Notes: generated from the letters alone by a model not told the origin. A stretch of 21,985 bases of DNA from an uncultured Bacteroidota bacterium (GCA_913056475.1 CAJXMS010000004.1:1-21985); one strand, 5' to 3'; counted from the stretch's first letter, positions 1 through 9,158 are shown. Made by a program: numbers and translations.

Positions 1-835
1 GTTCCGCCACGTAGGCCCGGAAGCGGTCAGCCACCTGGGGATCTTCAAATACCTGCTGGCCATAGCTTTCCGCCTCATACGTTTCCTGCTCCTCCAGATA
101 GCTCCGGCTGCGCTGCATAAAGCCTATCGCTTCATCCTTCTCCAGCGGTGCTTCCTGTTCTAGATCCTCCTCTACAAATTGTTTGGTAAGGCTTACCAGC
201 TCGCTGGTTTGGCTGTAGGCCGTATGGCGCCGTTCCAACTGTAGAAACCGATCAAACCAAAATTGCGTTTCACTGCCCTTTTGGCGATGGTCTACGCAAA
301 GCACCTGATAGCCCGCTTCTTCCTCCTGCTGAAGGATCAAGCAAGCCTTATCCACCTTACCCGGGCTTATGCCCCGATAGCTGTAGAGCTCTATATTCCC
401 CTCTGCTTCTTCCGTGAATAGAAAGGGCTGCTTTTCCTCGGACTTGAAGAGGGCCAGCGCGGGTCCTTCGTAGGCTTCCACCCGAACGTTTTCCAGGGAA
501 ACCACCAGCAGCTCCCCGCTGCGTACCTGGGGATGCTGGCTGGCGTTATAGAGTAGGCGGGCCAGCTTTTGGGAGGCCTCCATAAAGGGCATTTGACCTT
601 GCCAGAGGCGCTGCGTCACATCATAAACCGGGTTGAGCGCCAGCTCCGTAGGATGCCAAAACTGATAATATTCCGGCTCCCGAAAAGCTTTGGTCAGGTA
701 TTCCCAGAGCACCTTTAGGGTGGCTTCATCGAGCCCGGTTTCGCCCGCACTGAGCCGCAGGCCTTCTTCTTTTACCGGATTACCTACATAATGCACCGCC
801 AGGTGGCTCAGGCGGCTGCCGCTTTGCTGTATCAT
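1..835 (-). CDS. NdpA/YejK-type nucleoid-associated protein, 3' truncated by window edge
   Basis: Translating the minus strand from the ATG at 835-833 gives an open frame of 278 codons running off the window edge, so the C-terminus is missing. The N-terminus reads MIQQSGSRLSHLAVHYVGNP, followed by LDEATLKVLWEYLTKAF, then YYQFWHPTELALNPVY near residues 54-70, a GELLVVSLENV strand, ALALFKSEEKQPFL, and GISPGKVDKACLIL. This order is characteristic of the 37-kDa nucleoid-associated protein family (NA37/NdpA/YejK), which in Bacteroidota is about 340 residues. Family members associate with the nucleoid; the precise role in this phylum is not settled. A TACTTTTG -7-like element lies at 860-867, giving a leader of about 20 nt. 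The family call rests on remembered motifs, not a search. Confidence 0.85.
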   Translation of the reverse strand, partial: MIQQSGSRLSHLAVHYVGNPVKEEGLRLSAGETGLDEATLKVLWEYLTKAFREPEYYQFWHPTELALNPVYDVTQRLWQGQMPFMEASQKLARLLYNASQHPQVRSGELLVVSLENVRVEAYEGPALALFKSEEKQPFLFTEEAEGNIELYSYRGISPGKVDKACLILQQEEEAGYQVLCVDHRQKGSETQFWFDRFLQLERRHTAYSQTSELVSLTKQFVEEDLEQEAPLEKDEAIGFMQRSRSYLEEQETYEAESYGQQVFEDPQVADRFRAYVAE

Positions 836-846
836 GTTATGTTTTT

Positions 847-864
847 TAGGCCTGCCGGCCAAAA
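847..864. repeat. GGCC-core palindromic repeat, copy 1
   Basis: The + strand reads TAGGCCTGCCGGCCAAAA: GGCC arms around TGCC, extended by T/A pairing with one mismatch. It resembles the copies at 1004-1032, 13721-13749, 13890-13908 and 19561-19589 and faces copy 2 in inverted orientation across a 186-bp span. Confidence 0.45.
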
Positions 865-867
865 GTA
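860..867 (-). promoter_or_regulatory. -7 promoter element of the nucleoid-associated protein gene
   Basis: The minus strand reads TACTTTTG, a full match to the Bacteroidota -7 consensus TAnnTTTG, 25 bp before the ATG at 835. No clear -33 TTG is visible. The element overlaps the edge of a GGCC palindrome (847-864), so the leader would begin inside that repeat. Confidence 0.5.
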
Positions 868-1003
868 CAGCATCACCGCCAGCCACGGATTCTCTTTTCA
901 CAAGCAATAACAAAGGCGAGGAGCTTCCCACCGTGGCCGCGCCCTGTTGCTAAAGCTAAATAAGGGGAGCGTAAAGCCTATTCAGGGAAAAAGCACGGGT
1001 TTT

Positions 1004-1032
1004 CGGGCTATCACATTTGGCCGCCAGGCCTA
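1004..1032 (-). repeat. GGCC-core palindromic repeat, copy 2, overlapping a stop codon
   Basis: On the minus strand this starts at the TAG stop of the large T9SS gene and contains AGGCCTGGCGGCCAAATGTG, followed by ATAGCCCG. It matches copy 3 (13721-13749) at 26 of 29 positions, including a run of 20 identical bases. The palindromic part could fold into a short hairpin after the stop, but no T-tract follows, so it is called a repeat and not a terminator. Confidence 0.6.
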
Positions 1033-4000
1033 CTCAATGATAATAGTGCGGCTGTGGCGGGCGCCGGTACTGCTGTGGATTTCCAGCCAGTAAGCCCCCG
1101 CCGGCAAGCGGCTTATATCCAGGCGTTCCTGGCCAGAATTTTCCATTTGGCGTTCTTGTACGGCCTGTCCCTTGCTGTTGCGAAGCAGGAGCGTTTTTAG
1201 CTGCACCTGGCCTGGATTCCAGCGGAGCTGGAGCTGCTCGTGGGCCGGGTTGGGGTAGGCTTCTACGCTGCTGAAGGCCGCTTGCTCCGGGAGGCTCACT
1301 TCCTGAAGGGTGAGGCTGAGGCTGTCTTGCTCACCGCAATCATTGGTTACCACGAGGGTAACCTGATAGAAAAAGCCGGGGGTGCTGTAGATGTGAATGG
1401 GATTGGGGCCCGTACCCGTGGCGCCATCGCCAAAGTCCCATTGGTAGGACTGGGCATTTTGGCTGTTGGTGCCATCAAATTGAATGCGCAGGCCACTGCC
1501 GGTAGGATTGAGCACGGAAAAGGTCCAGTCTGCCTTGGGCGGATCACAGAAGGCTACTGTTTGGGTAATGCTGTCTTGCTCTCCGCAGGCATTGCTTACC
1601 ACCAGGGTAATGGGATAGCTTTGGTTGGTATTGGGGAAAGTGGCCAGGGCAAATTGGCCCCCTACCGAGCGCCCATTGCCTAGGAGCCAGCGCCAGTTGG
1701 TGGCGTTTTGGCTACCGCTGCCGTCCAGGACCACCGTGTCGCCCTGGGTGGTATAGCTAAAGCTGGCTTGTAAGGTGTCACACACTTGGATGTTGCGGGT
1801 GACGCTGTCTATATTGCCACAGTCATTAAAGACTTTGAGGGTAACACTGTAGCTGCCGGAGCTGCTGTAGTTGACCTGAGGATTGGGCAGGAAGCTGGTA
1901 TCGCCATTACCCAGGAGCCATACCAGGGAGTCAGCCGTGGCGGTGTTGCTGGCGGTATAAAAGGCGGTAAGAAACTGGGTAGAATCCGTGAAACTGGCAG
2001 AAACGGCGGGGCAGACCGGGGTTTTAAAGGTTTGGCTAAGCTTGGCGCTGGGAAAACCAGAAGAGCAGCTGTCCAGAAGTAGGAGCCGGTAGTTGGTGTT
2101 GGGATTCAAATTGGTGAGGCTATAGGGACTGCTCAGGCCGCTGAGGGTATCGGCACCGCTGGTTCCCTGGGCCACGGGGTAGTAGATCAGGGTGAATCCT
2201 TGGGAATTGCTGTTTTGGCCGGTCCAGCTAAGGCTCAGTTCCGTGGGGCTAAGGGCGCTCACTTGAAAGCTGTCCGGCTTGCTGCAGGGCGAGGGTGTTC
2301 CATTCAATTCAAAGGCATCTATCGCGGCCTCCGAGAAGAAACTGCTCGTATTGTTGGTAAAGGTGATCTGTACGGTATCGCCTTGATAGGCGTCCAGGCT
2401 AAGGGAATCAAAGAGCCAGGCGGCAGTGCTGCTGGTTTGCGTTTGGCTGGTGTAACTGCTTAAAACGGTGGAGCCGCTGCTGCCCACCCGCGATATTTCG
2501 ACGTCAAATTGAGAAATGCCGGAGCCGTAGAGGAAGTACCCGTATTTGAGGTAGGGATTGAGGAGGGAGTTGGGGATAAATATGCGCGGGCTGGTAATTT
2601 CTCCGCTGTTGGTTTGAAAGTCGTAGGGGGTATAGAGGTATTTTCCGCTGCCACTTACGTCTTGGTCAGGTCCAGAGCTGTTAAACCCACTGGCTCCCTG
2701 GCCGGGGGCGAAGTCGGAGTCTGCTCCGGTGGTAGACCAACAGCTGTCTATGGAAGCGTTGAATTGATTAGAGAAGTTGGCTTCTTGCCAAAGCGCTCCA
2801 TCAAAATTCTCGGTGAAGGGGGCGTTGGCCACGCCGCAATCGGTCCGGGCGAGCAAGGAGTCGCTGTCCAGGCTTATATCGTTGGGGCCACAACTGTCTT
2901 GAATGGTGATCACGTAGGTGGTAGAAGGCTGCAGCCCCGTGAGGGTGAAGGGTTTGCTGGCTGTGGCGGTGCGTTGAGGATTGTTGATGCCCGCTTCTTT
3001 ATAGGAAATGATCCAATTATTGGCGCTACTGGTCCAGTCCAGGGTTAAGCTGGTATTGGTGGTATTGGTAACATTTAGCTGGGTGGGCCTGGGGCAGGAG
3101 GGGGATTCGCGGATCTCAAAGTCGTCGAGGCCTATGATGGACCGAGAAAAGAAGGTATTGGTGCGTACGCCGCGGAAGCGAACCTGCACGGTGTCTCCCG
3201 CATAGGCGGAAAGACTTACCAGCTGTTCCGTCCAGGGGGCGTTCCCGCTGTTAAGATTGGCTCCTGCCAAAGCGAGTACCTGGTTCCAGCCGCTGCCGTC
3301 GTTGACAAACACTTTGAGGGAATCGATGTCGGATCCAAAGCGGTGCTCGTAGAAGCGCAGTTGTGGGGTGTTGAGCGGAGAAAGGTCTATTTGAGGAGAG
3401 GTGAAGGTAGCCGCGGCGTTATTGGCTGTTCCGGAAAACTGGGCATCCGTGGCCATGAAATTTCCATTGCCACTGGTGTGGTCATTAGCGGGTCCGGTAT
3501 TATTAGTACCGGCATCTAAGGGTAGCCAGTAATATTCGGCGCTGCTGTCACTACGCGCCCAGCAGGCACTTATGCTGCCTCGGTTGTTGTTAAAGGTTTG
3601 AATTTTGAAGGAAGCCCCATCAAAGGTTTCAAGGAAAGGGGCCTGCGCTACGGCACAAGTGGTAGTAAAGGAGGCGGGGGGTGTCCAGCGACTTAAGGAA
3701 TTGGCGCCACAGCTATCCCGTACCACTACTTGGTAATCTTTGCCAGGATTGAGGCCTGTAATTTGAAAGGGTTTGCTGGTAACGTTTATGCGGGTGCCGG
3801 AGCCCGGGTTAAACCCTGGGGGACCGTATTCCAGTTGCCAATTATTGGCCCCGCCAGAGTTCCAATCGAGGGTAGCGGTAGTGCTTCCCAGGGTGCTTAC
3901 AACGAGTTGATTGGGGCGCTGGCAAAGGGGGGCGTTTTCGATGAAAATGTCATCGAGCGCTATTTCTGGGGTCAGAAAATTGGCGGTATTGTTTCGGCTG

Positions 4001-6495
4001 GCTTGCCATTCGAGCCATATGGTATCGCCGGTAAAGGCACTTAAGTCCACGTATTCTTCCAGCCAGGGGTCACCGGGTTGCACCTGAGGAGTGCTGTCGG
4101 TACGCCAGAGTACGCTGGTTCCCTGGCCCGGTGGGCGGTTTACCAGCTTGAGACTATCGAAGTTTTGGTCATTCACGTGGTAATAAAAGCGAATTCGGGC
4201 GCGGCTGAGGGTGTCCAGATCGATGGGCGGCATGCGTACGGTGGTGCTTGCGCTTTGATCGTTAAAATTATTATTGCGGCGCGTGGAAAGATAATTGGCC
4301 CCGCTGGGGCTATGGTCGTCGGAGGGGCCGCTTTGGAAGTTTAAACCATTGCCTGTAAGGATGTCCCAGCTAAAGGAGGTGGCGGAATCTCTTTGCCAGC
4401 AGCTGGGTAGGTCTCCCAGGCCCGAGAAGTTTCCCGTGTTAAGGTTATTGCCGTCAAAGCGTTGCGTGTAGGGCGCCGTTATGGGGGCACAACGGGTTTG
4501 GATGGTTATGGGGCCATACCAGTTGGAAAGATCACTGGGGCCACAGCTATCACGTACAAAGACGTTGTAGGAGGTGTTGGCGCTTAGTCCGTTAAGGGTG
4601 AAGGGACGATTACTGACATTGACCAGGGTGCCGTTGCCAGGGGCGCTCAAATTGGTGCCGTAACTTAACTGCCAATTGCTTGCGCCACCGGAGGTCCAGT
4701 TGAAAGAGGCAGCGTTAGTACCTGTAGAAAGGGGGCTTAAACTATCGGGTTTGGGGCAGGAAGGGGTTTCTTCCAAATAAAGGTCGTCTATGGCCATCCG
4801 CATACGGCCGTTGTTGGCCCGAACGCCGGTAAAGAGCAATTGGATGGTATCGTTTGCATAGTTTGCCAGAGAGGTGGTAAATTCTCGCCACCGGGCGCTA
4901 CCACTGGTTTGGAGCGTGGTGTTGATGGAAAGCAGGGGTTGATAGCCCTGGCCGCTGTCAACGGCCACTTCAAAGTAATTAAAGGCGTTGCCATAGATGT
5001 GGGCATAGAACCGTAGGCGAGGAACGGAAAGGGCGCTGAGTTCTACCTGGGGGCTGAAAATGCGGGTGGTGTCTTCGCTTATAAAACTTCTTTGAATGGT
5101 GACGAGAAACCCTCCGGTACTGTTGTTGGGCGTGTGGTCATCAGTGGGTCCGGTATTGGTAAAGTTGAAGCTTGGTGGTCCGGCGTCCCAGATGTAGCCC
5201 GTGGTATCGTTGCGCCGCCAGCAGGGGTCTATGGTGCCCAGTCCACCGAAAAAATTGCTGGTGGCACTGAAATTGTTTCCATCAAAATTTTCTGAATAGG
5301 GTGCACTGAGGGCCGTGCAGGCCGTGCGTACGGAAATGGGGCCTTCCCACAGGGAAAGGTCGCCCGGGCCGCAACTATCCCGGACGTATACCTCGTAGCG
5401 GGTGTTACTACTCAGGCCGTTTAGGGAGTAGGGTTTATTTGTGGCCGTCAAGATAGTACCACTCCCGGGATTAAAACCAGGCGTACCATAGCTCACTTGC
5501 CACTGGGCTGCCCCACCGGAAAGCCAGTCCAGCCTTACCTGGTTACTGGTATTGCTCAGCGCGCGCAGGTTTTGGGGGCGGGGGCAGCTGGGCTGTGGTT
5601 GGAAGGAAACATCGTCTACCGAGATGAGTTGATTAAAATCGCTCCCCGTGTTGCTGGTGGCCACAAAGCGCAGACGAACGGTATCGCCGGCGTAGGCATT
5701 CAGGTTGATAATGGCTTCTTTCCAAGCGGCATTGGAGCTGGTTTGTTGCTGTCCGCTCTTAGAAAACACCTGGGTGTAGGTAGCGCCAAAGTCATTGGAG
5801 ACGGCCACCCGCAAATCGCCCGTAGCGCTACCGTACATATGATACCAAAACCGGGCTTCCGGGTTGGTTATGGTGTCTAGATCTACCAGCGGACTGCGAA
5901 AGATGGCGGAGTCGCCCCCGGTGGAAAAACCCTGAACCTGGGCCATGACGTACTGGCCCACATTGTTGGGGCTGTGATCGTCACTTGCGCCCGCCTGATT
6001 TATGAATTGAGGCGGACCGGTAGTCCATTCCATAGGGGTGCTGGTATTGGCTCCCTGTTCCCTTTGCCAGCAAGAGTTAATAGTTCCGCTCTGAGGGAAG
6101 TTAGGAGGGGTCCAGGCGGCGCCATCAAAACCAGCCGTGAAGGGTGCTTTTACGGGGTTGCAAGCGGTTTGAATGCTAAGGGAGCTAGACCAGGAACCTT
6201 TGCTGGTAGCGCTACAGGAATCGCGCACCTGAATGTCGTAATCAAAATTGGGGTTGAGCCCGGTGATGGTGTAGGGGGAGGAGAGCGTGGTATCCTTCCC
6301 GCCGGCTGTTATGCTGCCGCTGGGCCCGTAGCGCACTTCATAACCGGCCGGCGTGCCAGAGCTGCTCCAGCTGATGGTTATTTGATTAGCCCCATAAGAT
6401 TCCATTTTTAGATTCGAGATGGTTCCCGAACAGGGTTGGGCCAGGCCCAGGACGGGAACTACGAGCAGCCAGAGTAAGGGAAAATATCTCATCAT
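1030..6495 (-). CDS. Large secreted T9SS-sorted FN3/MAM-like/PKD mosaic protein (1821 aa)
   Basis: Probable cell-surface or released multidomain protein. A signal peptide (MMRYFPLLWLLVVPVLGLAQ) is followed by alternating modules: FN3-like domains at about 22-112, 303-393, 579-669, 856-947, 1132-1220 and 1401-1495, and MAM-like jelly-roll domains at about 113-302, 394-578, 670-855, 948-1131 and 1221-1400. Each MAM-like unit opens with AP[FY]xxxFDG and carries a C-W pair and, in most copies, a DDH[ST] or NDH[ST] acidic motif. Three PKD domains follow (about 1496-1731; the clearest has YQWDFGDG), then a T9SS type A sorting domain from about 1740 (YPNPAHEQL, then LPAGAYWLEI). FN3 units share a VRDSCG motif and a closing Cys, suggesting disulfides. 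There is no recognisable enzymatic domain, so adhesion, matrix or glycan binding is inference. Two adjacent ATGs (6495 and 6492) are possible starts. A shorter paralogue lies at 15421-18102. Confidence 0.93.
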   Translation of the reverse strand: MMRYFPLLWLLVVPVLGLAQPCSGTISNLKMESYGANQITISWSSSGTPAGYEVRYGPSGSITAGGKDTTLSSPYTITGLNPNFDYDIQVRDSCSATSKGSWSSSLSIQTACNPVKAPFTAGFDGAAWTPPNFPQSGTINSCWQREQGANTSTPMEWTTGPPQFINQAGASDDHSPNNVGQYVMAQVQGFSTGGDSAIFRSPLVDLDTITNPEARFWYHMYGSATGDLRVAVSNDFGATYTQVFSKSGQQQTSSNAAWKEAIINLNAYAGDTVRLRFVATSNTGSDFNQLISVDDVSFQPQPSCPRPQNLRALSNTSNQVRLDWLSGGAAQWQVSYGTPGFNPGSGTILTATNKPYSLNGLSSNTRYEVYVRDSCGPGDLSLWEGPISVRTACTALSAPYSENFDGNNFSATSNFFGGLGTIDPCWRRNDTTGYIWDAGPPSFNFTNTGPTDDHTPNNSTGGFLVTIQRSFISEDTTRIFSPQVELSALSVPRLRFYAHIYGNAFNYFEVAVDSGQGYQPLLSINTTLQTSGSARWREFTTSLANYANDTIQLLFTGVRANNGRMRMAIDDLYLEETPSCPKPDSLSPLSTGTNAASFNWTSGGASNWQLSYGTNLSAPGNGTLVNVSNRPFTLNGLSANTSYNVFVRDSCGPSDLSNWYGPITIQTRCAPITAPYTQRFDGNNLNTGNFSGLGDLPSCWQRDSATSFSWDILTGNGLNFQSGPSDDHSPSGANYLSTRRNNNFNDQSASTTVRMPPIDLDTLSRARIRFYYHVNDQNFDSLKLVNRPPGQGTSVLWRTDSTPQVQPGDPWLEEYVDLSAFTGDTIWLEWQASRNNTANFLTPEIALDDIFIENAPLCQRPNQLVVSTLGSTTATLDWNSGGANNWQLEYGPPGFNPGSGTRINVTSKPFQITGLNPGKDYQVVVRDSCGANSLSRWTPPASFTTTCAVAQAPFLETFDGASFKIQTFNNNRGSISACWARSDSSAEYYWLPLDAGTNNTGPANDHTSGNGNFMATDAQFSGTANNAAATFTSPQIDLSPLNTPQLRFYEHRFGSDIDSLKVFVNDGSGWNQVLALAGANLNSGNAPWTEQLVSLSAYAGDTVQVRFRGVRTNTFFSRSIIGLDDFEIRESPSCPRPTQLNVTNTTNTSLTLDWTSSANNWIISYKEAGINNPQRTATASKPFTLTGLQPSTTYVITIQDSCGPNDISLDSDSLLARTDCGVANAPFTENFDGALWQEANFSNQFNASIDSCWSTTGADSDFAPGQGASGFNSSGPDQDVSGSGKYLYTPYDFQTNSGEITSPRIFIPNSLLNPYLKYGYFLYGSGISQFDVEISRVGSSGSTVLSSYTSQTQTSSTAAWLFDSLSLDAYQGDTVQITFTNNTSSFFSEAAIDAFELNGTPSPCSKPDSFQVSALSPTELSLSWTGQNSNSQGFTLIYYPVAQGTSGADTLSGLSSPYSLTNLNPNTNYRLLLLDSCSSGFPSAKLSQTFKTPVCPAVSASFTDSTQFLTAFYTASNTATADSLVWLLGNGDTSFLPNPQVNYSSSGSYSVTLKVFNDCGNIDSVTRNIQVCDTLQASFSYTTQGDTVVLDGSGSQNATNWRWLLGNGRSVGGQFALATFPNTNQSYPITLVVSNACGEQDSITQTVAFCDPPKADWTFSVLNPTGSGLRIQFDGTNSQNAQSYQWDFGDGATGTGPNPIHIYSTPGFFYQVTLVVTNDCGEQDSLSLTLQEVSLPEQAAFSSVEAYPNPAHEQLQLRWNPGQVQLKTLLLRNSKGQAVQERQMENSGQERLDISRLPAGAYWLEIHSSTGARHSRTIIIE
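2305..6147 (-). repeat. Five tandem MAM-like/FN3 modules of about 277 codons
   Basis: The FDG landmark of successive MAM-like units falls at residues 123, 404, 680, 958 and 1231, giving periods of 281, 276, 278 and 273 residues (about 830 bp). Short identical stretches recur at DNA level, for example around the RDSCG and FDG codons, but the copies are well diverged. This is expansion by intragenic duplication inside one reading frame, not a mobile repeat. Confidence 0.8.
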
Positions 6496-6887
6496 CGAAT
6501 GAATGGGTTAGTACAGATTTGGCTTAAAATTATGAATTGCAGAGCGGAAAAAACCTTGATAATGATGAAAGGCGCTTTTGGTGAGTCAGTGACATCGATG
6601 GATAAGTATAGCCGAAGTATTTTCTAATGAGTCCGAGGTCTGGTTTAGAAGTTTCTACAAGAAACCACGCATGCGCAAATTTGTTTCTTTGGTTTAAAAC
6701 TTTACTGATGACTAATCGGCCATCAGCCAGCCGTTTAAAAATAGCGCCGGATGCGGCGTCGTAGCGCAGAAAAGCCAGTCAAGAAAGGAGCTTCCCCCCG
6801 TCTCGGGTTCAATTTATTAGTTTTGCCCACGAACGAGTTGGCTGAGCCCGCGATCATATGTGGCTGTGAAGGCTCCAAATAATTTCT
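6496..6887. other. 392-bp divergent intergenic region
   Basis: This lies between the start of the large T9SS gene (-) and the BCCT gene (+) and must hold both promoters. For the + gene a TAGTTTTG element is visible at 6818-6825. For the - gene the best candidate is the AT-rich TAATTTTA close to 6530, which fits the consensus poorly. No RNA gene, coding frame or long repeat was recognised. Confidence 0.5.
6818..6825 (+). promoter_or_regulatory. Candidate -7 element of the BCCT transporter gene
   Basis: TAGTTTTG matches TAnnTTTG and sits 63 bp before the ATG at 6888. No good -33 TTG is visible at the usual distance, so the call is tentative. Confidence 0.35.
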
Positions 6888-8510
6888 ATGGATAAGCGAA
6901 AGTACTTTGATTTTCACGCCCCGGTATTCATCCCTTCTGCGATAGTGGTGGTTTTGTTTGTAACCATTACTTTGATCGTAGGCGAGCCAGTAGAACGGCT
7001 CTTTGCCACCATGCAAAGCGGGCTTTATGACACTACTGGTTGGTTTTTGATACTGACCATGAATGTCTTACTGGTGACGGCCTTCGTGATTGCTTTTAGC
7101 CCTCTGGGTAAAATCCGCCTGGGTGGGGAAAAGGCTACACCGGAATTTTCTGATTTTTCTTGGTACTCCATGCTTTTCTCGGCGGGGATGGGCATAGGGC
7201 TGGTTTACTTTGGGGTAGCGGAGCCCGTTCAGCACTATATCAACCCGCCCACTCCGGTAGAAGGCGCGGTGGAAAAAGCAGAACAGGCCATGAAATTTTC
7301 ATTTCTTCATTATGGATTTCATCCCTGGGGGGTGTACGGGATGGTGGCCCTGGCCTTGGCCTTTTTTACTTTCAACCGAAAGCTTCCCCTGGCCGTTCGT
7401 TCTCTTTTCTCCCCTCTGCTGCCCCGCCAGTCAAAAGGTGCTTTTGGTAATACAGTAGATACTCTGGCAGTGGTGGCCTGTTTGTTTGGTCTCGCTACTA
7501 CGTTGGGTTTTGGGGCCCAGCAGCTTACCAGCGGACTTAACTTTCTATTCGGTTTACCGGATACGGTAACTTCGCAGGTCATCGTGATAACCCTGGTCAC
7601 CCTTGCCGCTACCACTTCCGTAATCATGGGGTTGGATAAAGGGGTTCGCGTGCTGAGCGAATGGAATATTTACATCGCGGGGGCTTTTCTTTTGGCCATG
7701 CTGGCCATTGGCCCTACGGTGCATCTCCTGGAAGCCTACATTGACAATGTGGGCTTGTATCTGGATAACATTTTTCACCTGAGTAGCTACACGGAGGTGT
7801 ACTCGGACTCCAACTGGCAAAATAACTGGACCATTTTTTACTATGCCTGGTGGATATCCTGGAGCCCTTTTGTGGGGATTTTTATTGCCCGGGTTTCTAA
7901 AGGACGTACTATAAAAGAATTTATCAATGGCGTGGTCCTTTTACCATCTTTGGTTTCCTTTTTCTGGTTTACGGTATTTGGTAACTCAGCGCTGTACCTG
8001 GAGATGAATGGCTTAGCTCCCATAGGACAAGCGGTAGACGAAAACATCAGTACGGCTTTATTTGCCATGCTGGGGGCCTACCCCCTCAGTAAAATATTGA
8101 GTTTTATAGGGGTGATGCTTATTGTGGGCTTTTTCGTTACCTCCTCCGACAGTGGTTCCCTGGTGGTGGATTCGCTTACCTCCGGTGGTAAGCTGGACGC
8201 TCCGGTGGGCCAGCGCATATTTTGGGCCCTTGCTGAAGGTGCCCTGGCGGCTACCTTGCTCATAGGCGGCGGCCTTACCACTCTGCAAACGGCGGTAATG
8301 CTGGCCTCCCTGCCCTTTGCTATTACCTTGCTGTTGATGACCTATTCCTTGATCGTGGGCTTAAGGCGGGAGAAATTTAAAAACTACCGTCGCCGTATCA
8401 AGCGGATCCAGCAAAAGCGTCAAATTGCCTGGGAAAACCATTACGAGGAATTTCAAGAGGAGGATGAGGAACAAGAGGCCGTGGAAGAAAGTAACGCCTC
8501 CCAATCATAG
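6888..8510 (+). CDS. BCCT family betaine/choline/carnitine-type transporter (540 aa)
   Basis: Inner-membrane secondary transporter, probably Na+-coupled uptake of glycine betaine or a related quaternary amine as osmoprotectant. The sequence is almost entirely hydrophobic segments consistent with the twelve-helix BCCT fold. Diagnostic motifs are the glycine-rich unwound TM3 segment GMGIGL at 100-105 followed by VYFGVAEP, the tryptophan box WWISWSPF at 321-328 (TM8, substrate cage), the loop ARVSKGRTIKEF at 334-345, and TSSDSGS at 418-424. GMGIGL resembles Na+-coupled BetP rather than the carnitine antiporter CaiT. The C-terminal tail carries a basic stretch (RRRIKRIQQKRQ) followed by a strongly acidic end; in BetP the tail senses osmotic stress, but here that is inference. 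Exact substrate cannot be read from sequence. It stands alone and converges with the acetyltransferase gene downstream. Confidence 0.95.
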   Translation: MDKRKYFDFHAPVFIPSAIVVVLFVTITLIVGEPVERLFATMQSGLYDTTGWFLILTMNVLLVTAFVIAFSPLGKIRLGGEKATPEFSDFSWYSMLFSAGMGIGLVYFGVAEPVQHYINPPTPVEGAVEKAEQAMKFSFLHYGFHPWGVYGMVALALAFFTFNRKLPLAVRSLFSPLLPRQSKGAFGNTVDTLAVVACLFGLATTLGFGAQQLTSGLNFLFGLPDTVTSQVIVITLVTLAATTSVIMGLDKGVRVLSEWNIYIAGAFLLAMLAIGPTVHLLEAYIDNVGLYLDNIFHLSSYTEVYSDSNWQNNWTIFYYAWWISWSPFVGIFIARVSKGRTIKEFINGVVLLPSLVSFFWFTVFGNSALYLEMNGLAPIGQAVDENISTALFAMLGAYPLSKILSFIGVMLIVGFFVTSSDSGSLVVDSLTSGGKLDAPVGQRIFWALAEGALAATLLIGGGLTTLQTAVMLASLPFAITLLLMTYSLIVGLRREKFKNYRRRIKRIQQKRQIAWENHYEEFQEEDEEQEAVEESNASQS

Positions 8511-8516
8511 AGCCAA

Positions 8517-8530
8517 TTGCCCGCAGGCAA
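8517..8530. repeat. Short inverted repeat after the BCCT stop
   Basis: TTGCC-CGCA-GGCAA lies 7 bp after the stop codon of the BCCT gene. There is no T-tract, so its use as a terminator is doubtful. The GCA in the loop recalls the perfect palindrome at 19561-19589. Confidence 0.3.
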
Positions 8531-8606
8531 CTAAGAAAAACACTGCCCTCGTATGGTTGGGGTTGGTCTCTTTCTTTCCTCGGCAATGGTTTATTAGCAA
8601 CTTCTC

Positions 8607-8631
8607 ACCCCCTCATGCATCAGCAGGGGGT
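8607..8631. terminator. Candidate hairpin between convergent genes
   Basis: ACCCCCT (8607-8613) pairs with AGGGGGT (8625-8631) around an 11-base loop, between the convergent BCCT and GNAT genes. The position suits a bidirectional terminator, but neither strand has a run of T after the stem. The rest of the 189-bp gap shows nothing else. Confidence 0.3.
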
Positions 8632-8699
8632 ACGATGAGCAAAGACGGCCTGCTAAATGGTAGGGCCCAGTTAAGGTTTTGCAGGGGTCGTGCTGGATA

Positions 8700-9158
8700 T
8701 CAGCTTATCCACCACTTACAATTCCACCACTCTTTTTCAATGGAGGCGCCTATGTCCTGGTAAAAGCGTACAGCTTGGTCGTTCCAGTCGAGTACCTGCC
8801 AGTCTAACCTTCGAGCACCGGCCCGGCGCGCCTCCTGAGCGGTAGCCTCTAGCAGGCGTTTACCCAGTCCTTTACCCCGGTAAGGGGGCTTTACGTAAAG
8901 GTCTTCCAGGTAAAAGCAGCGCCCTTTCCAGGTGGAATAGCGGGGGTAATAGAGACTAAATCCTACCACTTCGGGACCATCTAAGGCTACCAAAAAGGCA
9001 AAGGCTTGGTGTTCTTCAAAGTCTTTTCTTAAGCGGGATAAATCGTTAATAACCTCTTCCGGGGCTTCCTCAAAGTGAGCTAGATCGTGTATGAGCTCCA
9101 GCACGGCCGGCAGATGAGCCACCTGACCGGTTTTAATCGAAAGATTGTTTTCTTTCAT
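8700..9158 (-). CDS. GNAT family N-acetyltransferase, SSAT-like (152 aa)
   Basis: Cytoplasmic acetyl-CoA-dependent acetyltransferase. The strand FYLEDLYVKPPYRGKGLG (82-99) holds the acetyl-CoA pyrophosphate-binding loop R94-G-K-G-L-G, and LDWNDQAVRFYQDIGA (123-138) is the usual C-terminal GNAT segment. The N-terminal AHLPAVLELIHDLAHFEEAPEEV and the FYLEDLYV block resemble the diamine/thialysine acetyltransferase branch (SSAT1/SSAT2), so a small amine or lysine-like amino acid is a plausible substrate; this is inference. The ATG overlaps the lysA stop by four bases (ATGA, 9158-9155), implying translational coupling with the decarboxylase. A full-length domain with nothing missing. Confidence 0.85.
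   Translation of the reverse strand: MKENNLSIKTGQVAHLPAVLELIHDLAHFEEAPEEVINDLSRLRKDFEEHQAFAFLVALDGPEVVGFSLYYPRYSTWKGRCFYLEDLYVKPPYRGKGLGKRLLEATAQEARRAGARRLDWQVLDWNDQAVRFYQDIGASIEKEWWNCKWWIS

Noticed and set aside
2305..6147. Regularly spaced similarity as a possible CRISPR or mobile repeat
   Set aside because: The period is about 830 bp, in frame and protein-conserved; this is domain duplication within one gene.
6570..6595. GGTGA-containing sequence upstream of the large T9SS gene as a fourth Crp-like box
   Set aside because: Only one half-site is present; the second half does not match at N6 spacing.
6800..6820. GGGTTCAAT resembling a tRNA T-loop
   Set aside because: The flanking bases do not pair and no acceptor or anticodon stem is present.
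6735..7016. 93-codon open frame on the minus strand
   Set aside because: About half is antisense to the start of the BCCT gene, and it covers that gene's likely promoter.
8425..8763. 112-codon open frame on the plus strand
   Set aside because: It overlaps the end of the BCCT gene and the end of the GNAT gene and has no domain; chance reading in a GC-rich region.
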